Below are positions 28,346 to 37,741 of a stretch of DNA of 64,000 bases, piece after piece (the stretch's first letter is position 1; each line of letters begins with the position of its first letter). The stretch covers positions 1 to 64,000 of the forward strand of contig CAZBPM010000023.1 of the NCBI GenBank assembly GCA_964493785.1, in the 5' to 3' direction. The position numbers and the translations under genes are program-made. The stretch is from Hyphomicrobium_A sp964493785 (GTDB lineage Bacteria > Pseudomonadota > Alphaproteobacteria > Rhizobiales > Hyphomicrobiaceae). The notes beneath the pieces were generated by a model. That model ran no database searches. It was not told where the DNA came from and saw only the letters and a program-made list of their open reading frames with translations.

Positions 28346-29383
28346 TTAATCGACCACGTCGTCTTCCTCGATCGGATCCTCAAGTATCTCGCGCTCCGGC
28401 GAGGCCCGATCCTGCGTCTCCCCGGACCAGCCGATATTGAGAAGTGCGTCGCCCATGTTGACGATAGGCAATGTCGTGCGCCCGATGATGATGCCGCGTC
28501 GCGGCGACCGAACCTCGACAGCCGTGTCGTCATACGGGTTGGCGACATATCCGACGATCTCGCCCACGCTCACGCCGTCGCCGATCCGCTTCGTCGTCCG
28601 GAACACGCCGCCCTCCGGCGACCGCAGCCAGCTCGACGCGGTGATCAGCACCGGCACGCGCCGTTCCCCGGGATGCTCGACTCCATCGGCGACATCAAGC
28701 ATCTCCATCTTCAGCATCACGCCCGTGATGCCGTCGACGCCGGCCCGGATCGCGAACTCATCGAAACGCAATCCCTCGCCGCCCTCGTAGCTCAGCACAT
28801 CGACTCCCGCGGCCCGCGCCGCCTCCCGCAACGAGCCGATCCGCTCGGGGCTCTCCAGCATCACCTCGGCGCCGAACGCACGCCCCAGTTCGCTCACGAA
28901 TGGCCGCTGTCGGAACACGCACCTGATCTGCGGCAGGTTGATGCGATGGATCGCCGCCGTATGCAGATCAATGCCAACCTGCGAGCGCTTTACGATCTCG
29001 GTCAGGAAAAGATGTGCAAGGCGCGCCGCGAGCGATCCGTTCGCCGAGCCGGGAAACGATCGGTTGAGATCGCGCCGATCCGGCAGATAGCGCGACCGGC
29101 TGATGAACCCGAAAACATTAACCACCGGCACGCACAGCAAAGTGCCGCTTATGCTCTCCGGCGTAAGCGTCCGAAGCAGCCGGCGGATAATCTCGACGCC
29201 ATTGAGTTCATCGCCGTGGATCGCGGCCGACACGAACATCGTCGGCCCCGGCTGCGCACCGTGCAGCACCTGCACCGGCAGTGTGACAGGCGCATGATTG
29301 GAAAGCTTCGAAATGGGCAAATCGACCAGCCGGCGCTCGCCCGGCGGCACAGCCAGCCCACCAATGATGAACGGCTGCCTCAC
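28346..29383 (-). CDS. Succinylglutamate desuccinylase/aspartoacylase family protein
   Basis: A zinc carboxypeptidase-fold deacylase of about 345 residues. Zinc-binding residues are visible in AAIHGDELNG and in the later DLHTAA, with the family opening IGGLAVPPGERRLVDLPISKLS and a C-terminal barrel-like domain (VGEIVGYVANPYDD ... RRGIIIGR). Relatives remove acyl groups from amino acids; several Hyphomicrobiales members lie near RimK-like ligases, not seen here. A GTG start (VRQPFIIGG) at 29383 gives the family's usual length; a longer frame begins at 29506. It converges with the permease gene. Confidence 0.85.
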   Translation of the reverse strand: MRQPFIIGGLAVPPGERRLVDLPISKLSNHAPVTLPVQVLHGAQPGPTMFVSAAIHGDELNGVEIIRRLLRTLTPESISGTLLCVPVVNVFGFISRSRYLPDRRDLNRSFPGSANGSLAARLAHLFLTEIVKRSQVGIDLHTAAIHRINLPQIRCVFRQRPFVSELGRAFGAEVMLESPERIGSLREAARAAGVDVLSYEGGEGLRFDEFAIRAGVDGITGVMLKMEMLDVADGVEHPGERRVPVLITASSWLRSPEGGVFRTTKRIGDGVSVGEIVGYVANPYDDTAVEVRSPRRGIIIGRTTLPIVNMGDALLNIGWSGETQDRASPEREILEDPIEEDDVVD

Positions 29384-29787
29384 GGCCTGCCCAACCTCCG
29401 CATCTGCATGATCCGGCCGAAAGGTGCACGAGCGTGCGTGCCCGCGCAAGCAGCACCGATCCAGGACATCGTTTTGCAGAGTCGGCACATTTTTGACTTG
29501 CCTCAACGCTATGCGCTTTCCACACGAATTTGCTTAGTCCGTGTGCGAAAAAGCGTGGGCAGCCGCGATCATCGTCTCGCCATGCCGCGCCGCTCGCGCT
29601 ATGAATTGGTCACATTAAGAAAATTCCACGCCGCACGCTGCCAAAGCAAGCTCGCAGCTTGCACCGCGGCAGGGTGGCATCTAAGACTACCTCACCGACA
29701 AAGTTGCTTCGCCTCCGGCCTTGGCAGGATCGGCGTTCGATGTCGACACGTTGATGCAGGTAGCGTGTGCTGAGGCGATAGGTGTCC
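29384..29787. other. Divergent intergenic region
   Basis: About 400 bases between the deacylase and the AsmA-like gene. If the longer deacylase frame is used, the gap is 275 bases. I see no convincing hexamers; a weak CACACG/CGTGTG hairpin lies near 29519-29543. No small gene with a ribosome site is visible. Confidence 0.35.
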
Positions 29788-31638
29788 ATGAAGCGCCCGA
29801 AGCAAACGATGAAACGCTACCCACGATCGCTTGCCGTTGTTTGCTTTCTGCTCGTCCTTTTCGCCGCGCCTCTCCTTATCCTCGATCGCCACGACCGCCT
29901 CGCGCTTCAGAGCGCAGCTGTGTATGCGGCCTCCGCCGACAGCTACAGCCTCAGCACCCCCGTCCGTCTGATGACCGGCCCGACGATCGAGCTGGAAAGC
30001 GGCACATTGTCGATCCCCACCGGCCGCACAGGACTGGCGCGCGGTGGGCAGATGATCGCCATGCTCATCACCGGCAGTGGCCCTCACCTCGCACTCGAAA
30101 ATGCAACGTTCACCGCCGACTTCTCGGCGCGCGAGCCCACGATCTCGCGGGAAGAGCCAAGCGGTGAGATAGCCCCGCTTGTCCAAGCGCTCCAGGGCAT
30201 GCAGTTCGGCAGTCTCACGGTCGAGGACAGCACTGTCCGCATCAAGATGTCCGACGGTGCCATCGTCGAGCTGCAGAGCGTCGACGCCACGATCTCCGGC
30301 AAGCCGAATGGAGCCGTCAGCGCCATCGGTTCCTTCAACTTTCGCGGCGAGCGGGTGGAGTTCGATACGTTCCTCGACGCCAGCCTCGACGCGCAGGGCA
30401 TGTCTCGTCCGATTTCCGCATCGTTCGCCAGCAAGCCACTCCGCGCCATCATCGACGGCAGCCTGATGCTTGGCGAAAACCCCCAGCTGATCTCACCTCA
30501 AGCTGCGCTCACCACCGCCGATCTGCGCGCAACGGCGCGCTGGCTTGGCGTCGACTGGCCGAGCGGCAACGGCTTCGGTGCTTTCCGCGCAAAGGGCCCT
30601 CTCGAATGGGTCGGCCGCTCCATCTCGTTCCAGAACGCCGCTGTCGAGTTCGACGAAAATGATGCGAACGGTACCCTGTCGCTCAACTTCGCAGGCCAGC
30701 GGCCGATGATCGAGGGAACTCTCGGCCTCAAGACGCTGGATCTCACGCAGTACATGAAGAAGGACGAGACGCAGACCAACCCGGCGACCCTTCTTGCCGC
30801 AGCTAAAAACATCTCCGGGCTGGCGTTGCCCCTCATCGACGCCGTCGACGCTGACTTCCGCATCTCCTCCGACCGCGTCTCGCTTCCGGCTACCACCATC
30901 GGCCGCAGCGCCGTGACGGTATCGCTCCGCAGCGGCAAGCTGATCGCCGATGTCGCCGAACTGGAATTCGACGATGGCACCCGCGGCGGTGGCCAGATCC
31001 GCATCGATCAAAACGGCGCCGAGCCCAGCTACACCATTCAGGCGAAGTTTGAATCCCCCGATGTCGGTCGCGCCATCCAGTCGGCCTTCGGCCATCCCAC
31101 GGTGCAAGGCCGCGGCTCTCTCACCATCGACCTTACGGCCACCGGCGATACGGGCGACAGCCTGGTGCGCTCTCTTTCCGGAAAGCTCTGCGCCACGCTG
31201 ATAGAGGGCGGCCGCATCGGCATTGACATCAACACCTTGACCGCGGGCGAGAACGCAACCATGCCCGACGGCGCCTGGCAGCAGGTCAGTACCAACGCAA
31301 TCTCGGTCGACAAACTCGACGCGCGCTTCGTCGTGACGAACGGCATCATGCGCGCACAATCAGCAGAAGCCGTGTCCGGCCAGCGCGCGCTGAAAGCCGA
31401 TGGCGCCATCAGCCTGATCGATCACAGCCTCGATATGCAGCTTGCGGTTGGCGACGTGGCAATATCGACTGAAGGCGAGAGCAATAGCGGTAGCGACGCC
31501 GATAACACCGAGACCACGACCCCGGTGAAGATGCAGCCGCGCGAGATCATCAACATGCGCGGCCCCTGGTCCAGCCCCGCCGTCCAGAGTGTCCCGGTCG
31601 ACAGCGCCCAGAAGTCTGCCCTGTCGCCACCCGGCTGA
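29788..31638 (+). CDS. AsmA-like envelope protein
   Basis: A 616-residue protein with a single N-terminal membrane anchor (about residues 13-33) and a long, beta-rich periplasmic region. The C-terminal part (GRGSLTIDLTATGDTGDSLVRSLSGKLCATLIEGGRIGIDI) matches the AsmA C-terminal domain. AsmA-like proteins are thought to form hydrophobic grooves that move lipids between the membranes. The start is the ATG at 29788 or the Met seven codons later. Monocistronic, converging with glpD. Confidence 0.82.
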   Translation: MKRPKQTMKRYPRSLAVVCFLLVLFAAPLLILDRHDRLALQSAAVYAASADSYSLSTPVRLMTGPTIELESGTLSIPTGRTGLARGGQMIAMLITGSGPHLALENATFTADFSAREPTISREEPSGEIAPLVQALQGMQFGSLTVEDSTVRIKMSDGAIVELQSVDATISGKPNGAVSAIGSFNFRGERVEFDTFLDASLDAQGMSRPISASFASKPLRAIIDGSLMLGENPQLISPQAALTTADLRATARWLGVDWPSGNGFGAFRAKGPLEWVGRSISFQNAAVEFDENDANGTLSLNFAGQRPMIEGTLGLKTLDLTQYMKKDETQTNPATLLAAAKNISGLALPLIDAVDADFRISSDRVSLPATTIGRSAVTVSLRSGKLIADVAELEFDDGTRGGGQIRIDQNGAEPSYTIQAKFESPDVGRAIQSAFGHPTVQGRGSLTIDLTATGDTGDSLVRSLSGKLCATLIEGGRIGIDINTLTAGENATMPDGAWQQVSTNAISVDKLDARFVVTNGIMRAQSAEAVSGQRALKADGAISLIDHSLDMQLAVGDVAISTEGESNSGSDADNTETTTPVKMQPREIINMRGPWSSPAVQSVPVDSAQKSALSPPG

Positions 31639-31647
31639 CCTCACCGG

Positions 31648-33138
31648 CTACAGCAGCCGAGCAATCGCGTCCTGCGCAACTGCCCGCTGCTCCGCGTCCA
31701 TGTGCAGGCCATACTTCGTCCGGCGCCATAGGACATCGTCCGGCTCACGCGCCCATTCCCGGTCGCGCAGATAAATCACCTCACGCTCGCTGAGACCCGC
31801 GCCCAGTGCCTTACCCAGTCCCCGTGTGTCCTCCGCGTCGCCCAGAACCTCTTCCGCCAACGTTCCATAGCGACGCGCCAGCCGCCCCAGGAACGCCGCG
31901 TCGAAACCCCGGCGCTGACGGCACAGGTTTCGGATGAACAGCTCTAGGCCGCCCTCGCCGAAGTCACCGCCGGGCAGCGGGCTCGTTGCGGTCCACGCTC
32001 GCCTCAGATTTGGAAAGTGGGGAGCCAGTTTCAGCATCGCCGCTTCTGCGAGCCGCCGATACGTCGTCAGCTTTCCGCCCAGCACCGTCAGCAGCGGCGC
32101 GCCGTCCTCATCGCTCAACGCGAGACGATAGTCGCGCGAAACGGCCGATGCGTTCTCGCTGCTATCATCATCGAACAGCGGCCGCACACCGGCGAAACTC
32201 CACACGATTTCCGAGCGCGAAGGCGGACTGACAAAAAACTGCCGCGTCAGCGACAACAGATACTCTTCCTCCTCGCCGCTGATGGTGACCACGGACGGAT
32301 CGCCCTCGTATCCCATCTCCGTTGTGCCAATGAGCGTAAAGCGCTCTTCGTAGGGAATGGCGAACACCACGCGTCCGTCCGCGTTCTGGCAGAGGTAGGC
32401 GTCGTTCGCTCCCGCAATGCGCGGCACCGCAATGTGACTGCCCTTGACCAGTCGCACAGGAAATTCCCGGCCGGCCGCATGTTGCAGAACCGTTCTGCCG
32501 ACGCCATCGACCCACGGCCCCGCGGCATTCACCAGAGCGCGCGACTGCACATCGAGCCGCCCGCTTCTGCCGTCGAGCACGACATGCCAGATGCCGTTCT
32601 CTGCGCGCGCCGACGTCACCCGCGTGCGCGTTTCGACGCGCGCCCCCCGCTCAGCGGCCGCGCGCGCGTTCAGAACGACGAGCCGCGCATCATCGACGCG
32701 GCAATCCCAATAGGTGAAGCCCTGACTAAGCTCGCTGCGCAGCGCGTAACCCGCCGGATCACGCCGCAGGTTGATCGACGACGACGCCGGAATGCGCTGG
32801 CGCTTGCCGAGATTGTCGTACAGGAAAAGCCCGGCGCGTAGCGCCAGCCCCGAGCGCCCGCCCGCGACTTGCGGCAGGATGAAGCGCTGCGGCCAGATGA
32901 TGTGCCCCGCATTGCGCAGCAGAACCTCGCGTTCTTCCAGCGCCTCGCGCACGAGCCGGAACTCGAAGTGCTCCAGGTAGCGCAAGCCGCCGTGAATGAG
33001 CTTCGAACTCGCCGAGGACGTTCCACCGCCAAGGTCAGCCTTTTCGGCAAGCAGCACGCTGAGCCCGCGGCCAGCGGCATCAGCGGCGATCCCGGCACCA
33101 TTGATGCCTCCGCCAATCACGACGAGGTCATAGATCAT
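31648..33138 (-). CDS. glpD: Aerobic glycerol-3-phosphate dehydrogenase
   Basis: A 496-residue FAD flavoprotein that oxidises sn-glycerol 3-phosphate to dihydroxyacetone phosphate and feeds electrons to the quinone pool at the membrane. The N-terminal FAD fold VVIGGGINGAGIAADAAGRG and the family motif SSASSKLIHGGLRYLEHFEF are present, as is the C-terminal DAO domain. Length is normal. It starts 24 bases after the sodium:solute symporter gene on the same strand, so the two are probably co-transcribed. No glpK or glpF is in the window. Confidence 0.95.
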   Translation of the reverse strand: MIYDLVVIGGGINGAGIAADAAGRGLSVLLAEKADLGGGTSSASSKLIHGGLRYLEHFEFRLVREALEEREVLLRNAGHIIWPQRFILPQVAGGRSGLALRAGLFLYDNLGKRQRIPASSSINLRRDPAGYALRSELSQGFTYWDCRVDDARLVVLNARAAAERGARVETRTRVTSARAENGIWHVVLDGRSGRLDVQSRALVNAAGPWVDGVGRTVLQHAAGREFPVRLVKGSHIAVPRIAGANDAYLCQNADGRVVFAIPYEERFTLIGTTEMGYEGDPSVVTISGEEEEYLLSLTRQFFVSPPSRSEIVWSFAGVRPLFDDDSSENASAVSRDYRLALSDEDGAPLLTVLGGKLTTYRRLAEAAMLKLAPHFPNLRRAWTATSPLPGGDFGEGGLELFIRNLCRQRRGFDAAFLGRLARRYGTLAEEVLGDAEDTRGLGKALGAGLSEREVIYLRDREWAREPDDVLWRRTKYGLHMDAEQRAVAQDAIARLL

Positions 33139-33162
33139 GAGCTGAAGCTAGCACGCGCGGGC

Positions 33163-35088
33163 TTACGGCGCCGTTTTCGCGGCGCGCCGGCCGGACGGGA
33201 GAATTGACGAAAGGAGTGAAAAGACCGTCAGCGCCACAAACCCGGCCGGCAACGCCAGCAGCACAGTTGCAGGTCCATGTATCCCCCACCAGTCTGCAAC
33301 GCTGCGCGCCTGGACGCTGAGCGCCGCCCAGGCCTCTTCCTTGGCCACCCCCGGCTCGGCATCGAGCCAGGCTTCTCTCAGCTCGTTGAAATACTCATGC
33401 CCGCTGACCCCGCCGCGGGACAGCGCCGCCGTCGCCTCAAAGAACGGCACCGGGAAATAGTGCTGGGCGATGAGATAGCCGGCCAGCACGCCGATGCCGG
33501 CAATCATGCCTGCCGCAACCGCGATCGAGTTTGCCCTCGGCATCCACAGCGCCGCCATGACCGCCGGAAACAATCCTGCCGCCGCCACCGCGGCCGCCCA
33601 CGTTGCAATCTCGATGATGCTGCCCGGACGCAGCGCCGCGAGCACGGTGCCGGCCACAAGCACCGTCGCAGCGACGGCATAGGAAGCGAGTCGCACACCT
33701 TGTGAGTTCTCGATGCCTTGATCGCCGCCGATGTGGAGCGCCCGCACGATGGCCGTCACCGCCGCGCTCGTCGTCACTAGCACGGTCGCAAGCACGGCAA
33801 CCGCGATCAGTCCCATAAGCGGCCCGTTCAGGTCAGTGATCTCGGGCAGGGCCAGCGCGATGACGTCGGGATCTATCACGACGTCCTGCAGGCGCAGCGA
33901 CGTCACCGCCTCCGGCAACCTTGCGCATGCCTGCGCGACCGCGGCGGCACTGGTCGCCGCCTGCCCGCATACGTGCACGAGACCAAGCCTGCCATAAACG
34001 AACATCCACGCCGGCAGATCGGCAAATGGCGTGCGCTCCGCAACGAGGCTAACAATCGACTGCCGCGCGTAGCTCGCCACCGCCGGCGCAAGCGTCAACA
34101 GCAGGACCACGAAACCAAGTCCCCACACGGCCACGTGCCGCGCGTTGCGCGCCGACGTCGCCGACAGCGGCGCCGACAGCAGGCTCGGCAGCACGCAAAT
34201 GCCAGTCGCCAGGGCAATAATGACGCCGGCGAAATCGACGGGCGTCAGCGCGAGGAACGGCGTCATCATCGGTTTCATGAATGATGGATCGGCGAGATCC
34301 TGCTCGAGCAGGCTTTCTTCGACGCCCTGCAGCTGCCACAGCGAGTTGGCGTAGGCGATCTGCGGCACCGGGAGGCCGTACCACTGCATCGACAGGACGA
34401 TGAGCGGCGCGAGCACCGCGACCAGCAGCAGTGGATAGAGCAGGCCGTTCGCAGTCGAGCCCGATTGCGCCCCGCGCACGACGAAGCAGGCAAGTGCCGC
34501 ACACGCCGCCGCCGCGGTGGCCGTCGCGAAATCGACGCCGAGCAGCCGCATCCCGACCAGCCCCGCCGCCGATAGCCCGGCAACGATCAGCCCGATCATC
34601 GACACCGTGACGATGCCAGCGGTCAACAGGCCGACGAAGCTCCCCGGAAAGCGGCGCGCCAGAAGTTCGGCAAGCGAGCGCGCTCCGGTCTGCGCGAACC
34701 GAGGCGCCGTCAAAAGCTGCAGCAGCAGGCCGCCCGCTCCGATGCCCAGAGCGTAGGAAAGCCCGTCATAGCCGAGGGCAAAGATCGCCCCTGGAACCGC
34801 GAGAAAGAAAGCGCCTGTCAGCGTATCCGTCGCCACCGACATGCCACCCGCAATGGGCGCTGCGCCGGAACTCAGCCAGCCCCAGCTCGCCGCCAGCGCA
34901 ACAGCCGCAGCTGCGGCGATGCCGACAGCCCAATAACTGCCCGTGCCCCACACCGTCGACGCACCGAATCCGCCGAGCAGCACCGCACCGACAAACGCCA
35001 ACGATGCAAGAGCGAACGCACCCGAAGCCGCCCGTGACGAGCCCCCGGCAGCACCGACGCCTTTGGTGAGCGGCCCGTCGAGCGGCAT
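33163..35088 (-). CDS. Sodium:solute symporter (SSS family, ActP-like)
   Basis: A 641-residue polytopic protein with about 13-14 hydrophobic helices. It has SSS features such as the unwound-helix region (GAFFLAVPGAIFALGYDGLSYALG) and ARSLAELLARRFPG. The closest named relatives are acetate/monocarboxylate symporters paired with a small DUF4212 subunit, which is encoded one base upstream. A Pro/Gly-rich C-terminal region and an inserted soluble stretch (about 260-290, 540-600) are visible. The position before glpD raises the possibility of a C3 substrate (inference). Confidence 0.88.
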   Translation of the reverse strand: MPLDGPLTKGVGAAGGSSRAASGAFALASLAFVGAVLLGGFGASTVWGTGSYWAVGIAAAAAVALAASWGWLSSGAAPIAGGMSVATDTLTGAFFLAVPGAIFALGYDGLSYALGIGAGGLLLQLLTAPRFAQTGARSLAELLARRFPGSFVGLLTAGIVTVSMIGLIVAGLSAAGLVGMRLLGVDFATATAAAACAALACFVVRGAQSGSTANGLLYPLLLVAVLAPLIVLSMQWYGLPVPQIAYANSLWQLQGVEESLLEQDLADPSFMKPMMTPFLALTPVDFAGVIIALATGICVLPSLLSAPLSATSARNARHVAVWGLGFVVLLLTLAPAVASYARQSIVSLVAERTPFADLPAWMFVYGRLGLVHVCGQAATSAAAVAQACARLPEAVTSLRLQDVVIDPDVIALALPEITDLNGPLMGLIAVAVLATVLVTTSAAVTAIVRALHIGGDQGIENSQGVRLASYAVAATVLVAGTVLAALRPGSIIEIATWAAAVAAAGLFPAVMAALWMPRANSIAVAAGMIAGIGVLAGYLIAQHYFPVPFFEATAALSRGGVSGHEYFNELREAWLDAEPGVAKEEAWAALSVQARSVADWWGIHGPATVLLALPAGFVALTVFSLLSSILPSGRRAAKTAP

Positions 35089-35089
35089 G

Positions 35090-35374
35090 TCAGGAGTCCG
35101 TTCCTAGCCGCCGCCGATCCTGCCAGCGCGCCGAGATGAGGCCGACCACGACCAGCGCGATCAGCGATCCTTGCGCTGCCATGAAGTATCCGAGGGGGAA
35201 GGCGAAAAAGTCGACGAGGTTCAGCGCCTGGCATACCAGCGGCAGCGCGACCGCGAACAGGGCGCACAACAACAGCGCCACGATGGGCAGCCGCGCAGCC
35301 CCGCGATCTTCGCTCGAAATATCTGAGTTACCGCGCGCCACGCCGGTCCCCGTCCGCTTCGGCGGCGTGCGCAT
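35090..35374 (-). CDS. DUF4212 small subunit of the sodium:solute symporter
   Basis: A 94-residue protein with two membrane helices (LPIVALLLCALFAVALPLV and MAAQGSLIALVVVGLIS) and the DUF4212 signature FPLGYFMAAQGS followed by a basic WQDRRR end. DUF4212 proteins are encoded directly before SSS symporters. The stop is one base before the symporter ATG. The start MRTPPKRTG is supported by GGAAG upstream; a longer frame of 110 residues is less likely. Confidence 0.8.
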   Translation of the reverse strand: MRTPPKRTGTGVARGNSDISSEDRGAARLPIVALLLCALFAVALPLVCQALNLVDFFAFPLGYFMAAQGSLIALVVVGLISARWQDRRRLGTDS

Positions 35375-35679
35375 CGCCGCTTCCCGACACGTTCGGCGCA
35401 CTTTGCGACACCGTCGTGGCACCGCGCGCGAACAGCAGTGTAAATACGGCTACGGAACGCAAGCAGGCGGGGCGACACGCTCCCGCATCCCCCCGCCCCG
35501 GGATCTTCTCCCTAGACTTGGACCCTATTGCTTTTGCTTAGCCAGCTGAGTGGTCCACGACTCGCCGGACCCGCACCATGGTTGAGGCAGAATGCTGCGT
35601 CAAGTCGTCCGTCGTTGAAAAGATTCCTGATGCAAAGCAAAGATTTGTGTGCGTGTCCGCATGAAGGATGGCAACGCCG
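35375..35679. other. Intergenic, nothing recognised
   Basis: 305 bases between the DUF4212 start and the TPR gene stop, both on the minus strand. It must hold the symporter operon promoter, but I find no good -35/-10 pair and no hairpin with a U-tract. Confidence 0.4.
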
Positions 35680-36324
35680 TCATGACACTTCCGGACGGCA
35701 CTCGGAATCGGCCGGCACCGGATCGCACTGCCGGTCTCTGGCACACTTCCCGATCGCGTCGAGCAGTGCCGGCGTGTAGACGCCGTCGATGGGTCCGTCA
35801 TAAAGGCTCTGCGTGCGGAGGCCGCATTGATACATCTTCACGATGGGCTCGCCGCCGTTGAAAATCGCCATCTTGTAGTCTTCGATGGCCGCTTCGCTGT
35901 CTCCCAGGTACTGGCGGATGTGCGCACGGGTATCGAGCGCATACGGACTGCCCGGCGACAGTCTCAAAGCCAGGTCGACGTCCTCCGCGCCCTCTTTCGC
36001 GCGGCCGAGTTTGTAGTAGGCCCACGCGCGGTTGTTCAGCGCCAACGGAAAGTCCGGCCTGATCTGCAGCGCCACGTCGTAGTCGGCAATTGCCTCATCG
36101 AACCTGCCGAGCAGGGAATAGGCGAGCGCCCTCATCCCATGCGCGAGACTGCGCTGCTCTTCCGAAAGCCCCGGTGTCTCGATCATTGCGGTGCAGCCGC
36201 TGATGCGCCGCTTGTTGTCGTCGCTCAGGCACTCGCGCAACATGGGATCGTCGTTCGTCGCCATCGCCGCGACGGGACCGGCCGCCAACGCGGCTGCCAC
36301 CATGAACAATCTGACGTAGAACAT
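35680..36324 (-). CDS. Exported TPR protein
   Basis: A 214-residue secreted protein. A signal peptide (FMVAAALAAGPVAAMA) is followed by about three TPR units (LGRFDEAIADYDVALQIRPDFPLALNNRAWAYYKLG and on). The C-terminal segment LRTQSLYDGPIDGVYTPALLDAIGKC resembles a peptidoglycan-binding repeat. Four cysteines in the mature part could form disulfides. The role is probably protein-protein contact at the murein; the partner is unknown. The start MFYVRLFMV has GGGAG upstream. Confidence 0.82.
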   Translation of the reverse strand: MFYVRLFMVAAALAAGPVAAMATNDDPMLRECLSDDNKRRISGCTAMIETPGLSEEQRSLAHGMRALAYSLLGRFDEAIADYDVALQIRPDFPLALNNRAWAYYKLGRAKEGAEDVDLALRLSPGSPYALDTRAHIRQYLGDSEAAIEDYKMAIFNGGEPIVKMYQCGLRTQSLYDGPIDGVYTPALLDAIGKCARDRQCDPVPADSECRPEVS

Positions 36325-36496
36325 CGATGCTCCCTGCTTCGACCACCCCCTGCAAAGCATCACAAACAGGGCTTTATTGGGTCACCGCTCCCTGCCAGAA
36401 CAGCGCAGTCCAGCGGTCCGGCCCACAGCAAGGGCTTAACACCTTCTCACGACCACTTATGCTAGGGTTTGCGGGCAGAAGAAGCGAGCGTCCCAC

Positions 36497-37741
36497 GTGA
36501 AACAAAAGCAGGTTCTGCTCATCATCAGCGGCGGCATCGCCGCCTACAAGTGCCTCGACCTCATCCGGCGGCTGCGCGAGGCTGGAGCCTCCGTGCGCGC
36601 CGTAATGTCGAAGGCCGCCACCGAGTTCATCACCCCGCTATCCGTCGGCGCCCTAACCTCGCAGCGCGTCTTTACCAGCCTGTTCGATCTCAACGACGAG
36701 CAGGAGATCGGCCACATACGCCTCTCGCGTGAAGCCGACCTGCTGATCGTCGCCCCGGCCACCGCCGACCTCATCGCCAAGATGGCCGGCGGCCACGCCG
36801 ACGACCTCGCGTCCACCGTCCTGCTTGCAACCGACAAGCCCGTGCTCGTTGCTCCCGCGATGAACCCGCGCATGTGGCTGCACCCGGCCACCCAGCGCAA
36901 TGTTGCCCAGCTTCGCGCCGACGGCATCCAGTTCGTCGGCCCCAATACCGGCGAGATGGCGGAACGCGATGAAGCCGGCCCCGGCCGCATGTCGGAAGTC
37001 GCGGAAATCATCGCCGCCGCGAGCAACATCCTGTCCGATTCCCGCGCCGCACCCGTCGCGCAGCTTCGCGCCCGCCCGCTTCTTGGCCGACACGTTCTTG
37101 TCACCAGCGGACCGACCCACGAGCCCATCGATCCCGTGCGCTACATCGCCAACCGCTCGTCCGGCAAGCAGGGGCACGCCATGGCCCGCGCGGCCGCAGC
37201 ACTCGGCGCGCGCGTCACGCTCGTGTCGGGCCCGGTAACGATCCCCGATCCTCCCGGAGTCGAAGTCGTGCGGGTTGAAACGGCGCTTCAGATGCAGCAC
37301 GCCGTCGAGAACAGCCTTCCCGCCGACATCGCCGTGTTCGCAGCCGCCGTAGCCGATTGGCGCGCGGCATCACTCGCAAATCAGAAGCTGAAGAAATCGG
37401 GCGACACGCCCGGCCTCGATCTCGTCGAGAACCCCGACATCCTCGCCGGCGTCGGCAAGATGCGCGCGGGCCGCCCGCAACTCGTGATCGGGTTTGCTGC
37501 CGAAACGGCGAACGTCCAGAGCGAGGCCACGAGGAAGCGCAAATCCAAGGGCGCCGATTGGATCGTCGCCAACGACGTTTCGGCCGAGCGCGGCGTATTC
37601 GGCGGTGAGGGCAACACCGTGCATCTCGTCACCGCCAACGGCATCGAGGACTGGCCCACATTGAGCAAGGACGAGGTTGCACGCCGGCTGCTTCAACGTG
37701 CTGCCGAGCACATCGGCAGCGGCGCTGCGGCTGCCGAATGA
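36497..37741 (+). CDS. coaBC: Bifunctional CoaB/CoaC (4'-phosphopantothenoylcysteine synthetase/decarboxylase)
   Basis: A 414-residue coenzyme A enzyme. The N-terminal CoaC flavoprotein domain (LLIISGGIAAYKCLDLIRRL, with the conserved PAMNPRMW) decarboxylates phosphopantothenoylcysteine. The C-terminal CoaB domain (from about residue 195: LVTSGPTHEPIDPVRYIANRSSGKQG) makes it from phosphopantothenate and cysteine. Start is GTG. Its stop overlaps the dut ATG (ATGA), a coaBC-dut pairing common in bacteria. Confidence 0.97.
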   Translation: MKQKQVLLIISGGIAAYKCLDLIRRLREAGASVRAVMSKAATEFITPLSVGALTSQRVFTSLFDLNDEQEIGHIRLSREADLLIVAPATADLIAKMAGGHADDLASTVLLATDKPVLVAPAMNPRMWLHPATQRNVAQLRADGIQFVGPNTGEMAERDEAGPGRMSEVAEIIAAASNILSDSRAAPVAQLRARPLLGRHVLVTSGPTHEPIDPVRYIANRSSGKQGHAMARAAAALGARVTLVSGPVTIPDPPGVEVVRVETALQMQHAVENSLPADIAVFAAAVADWRAASLANQKLKKSGDTPGLDLVENPDILAGVGKMRAGRPQLVIGFAAETANVQSEATRKRKSKGADWIVANDVSAERGVFGGEGNTVHLVTANGIEDWPTLSKDEVARRLLQRAAEHIGSGAAAAE

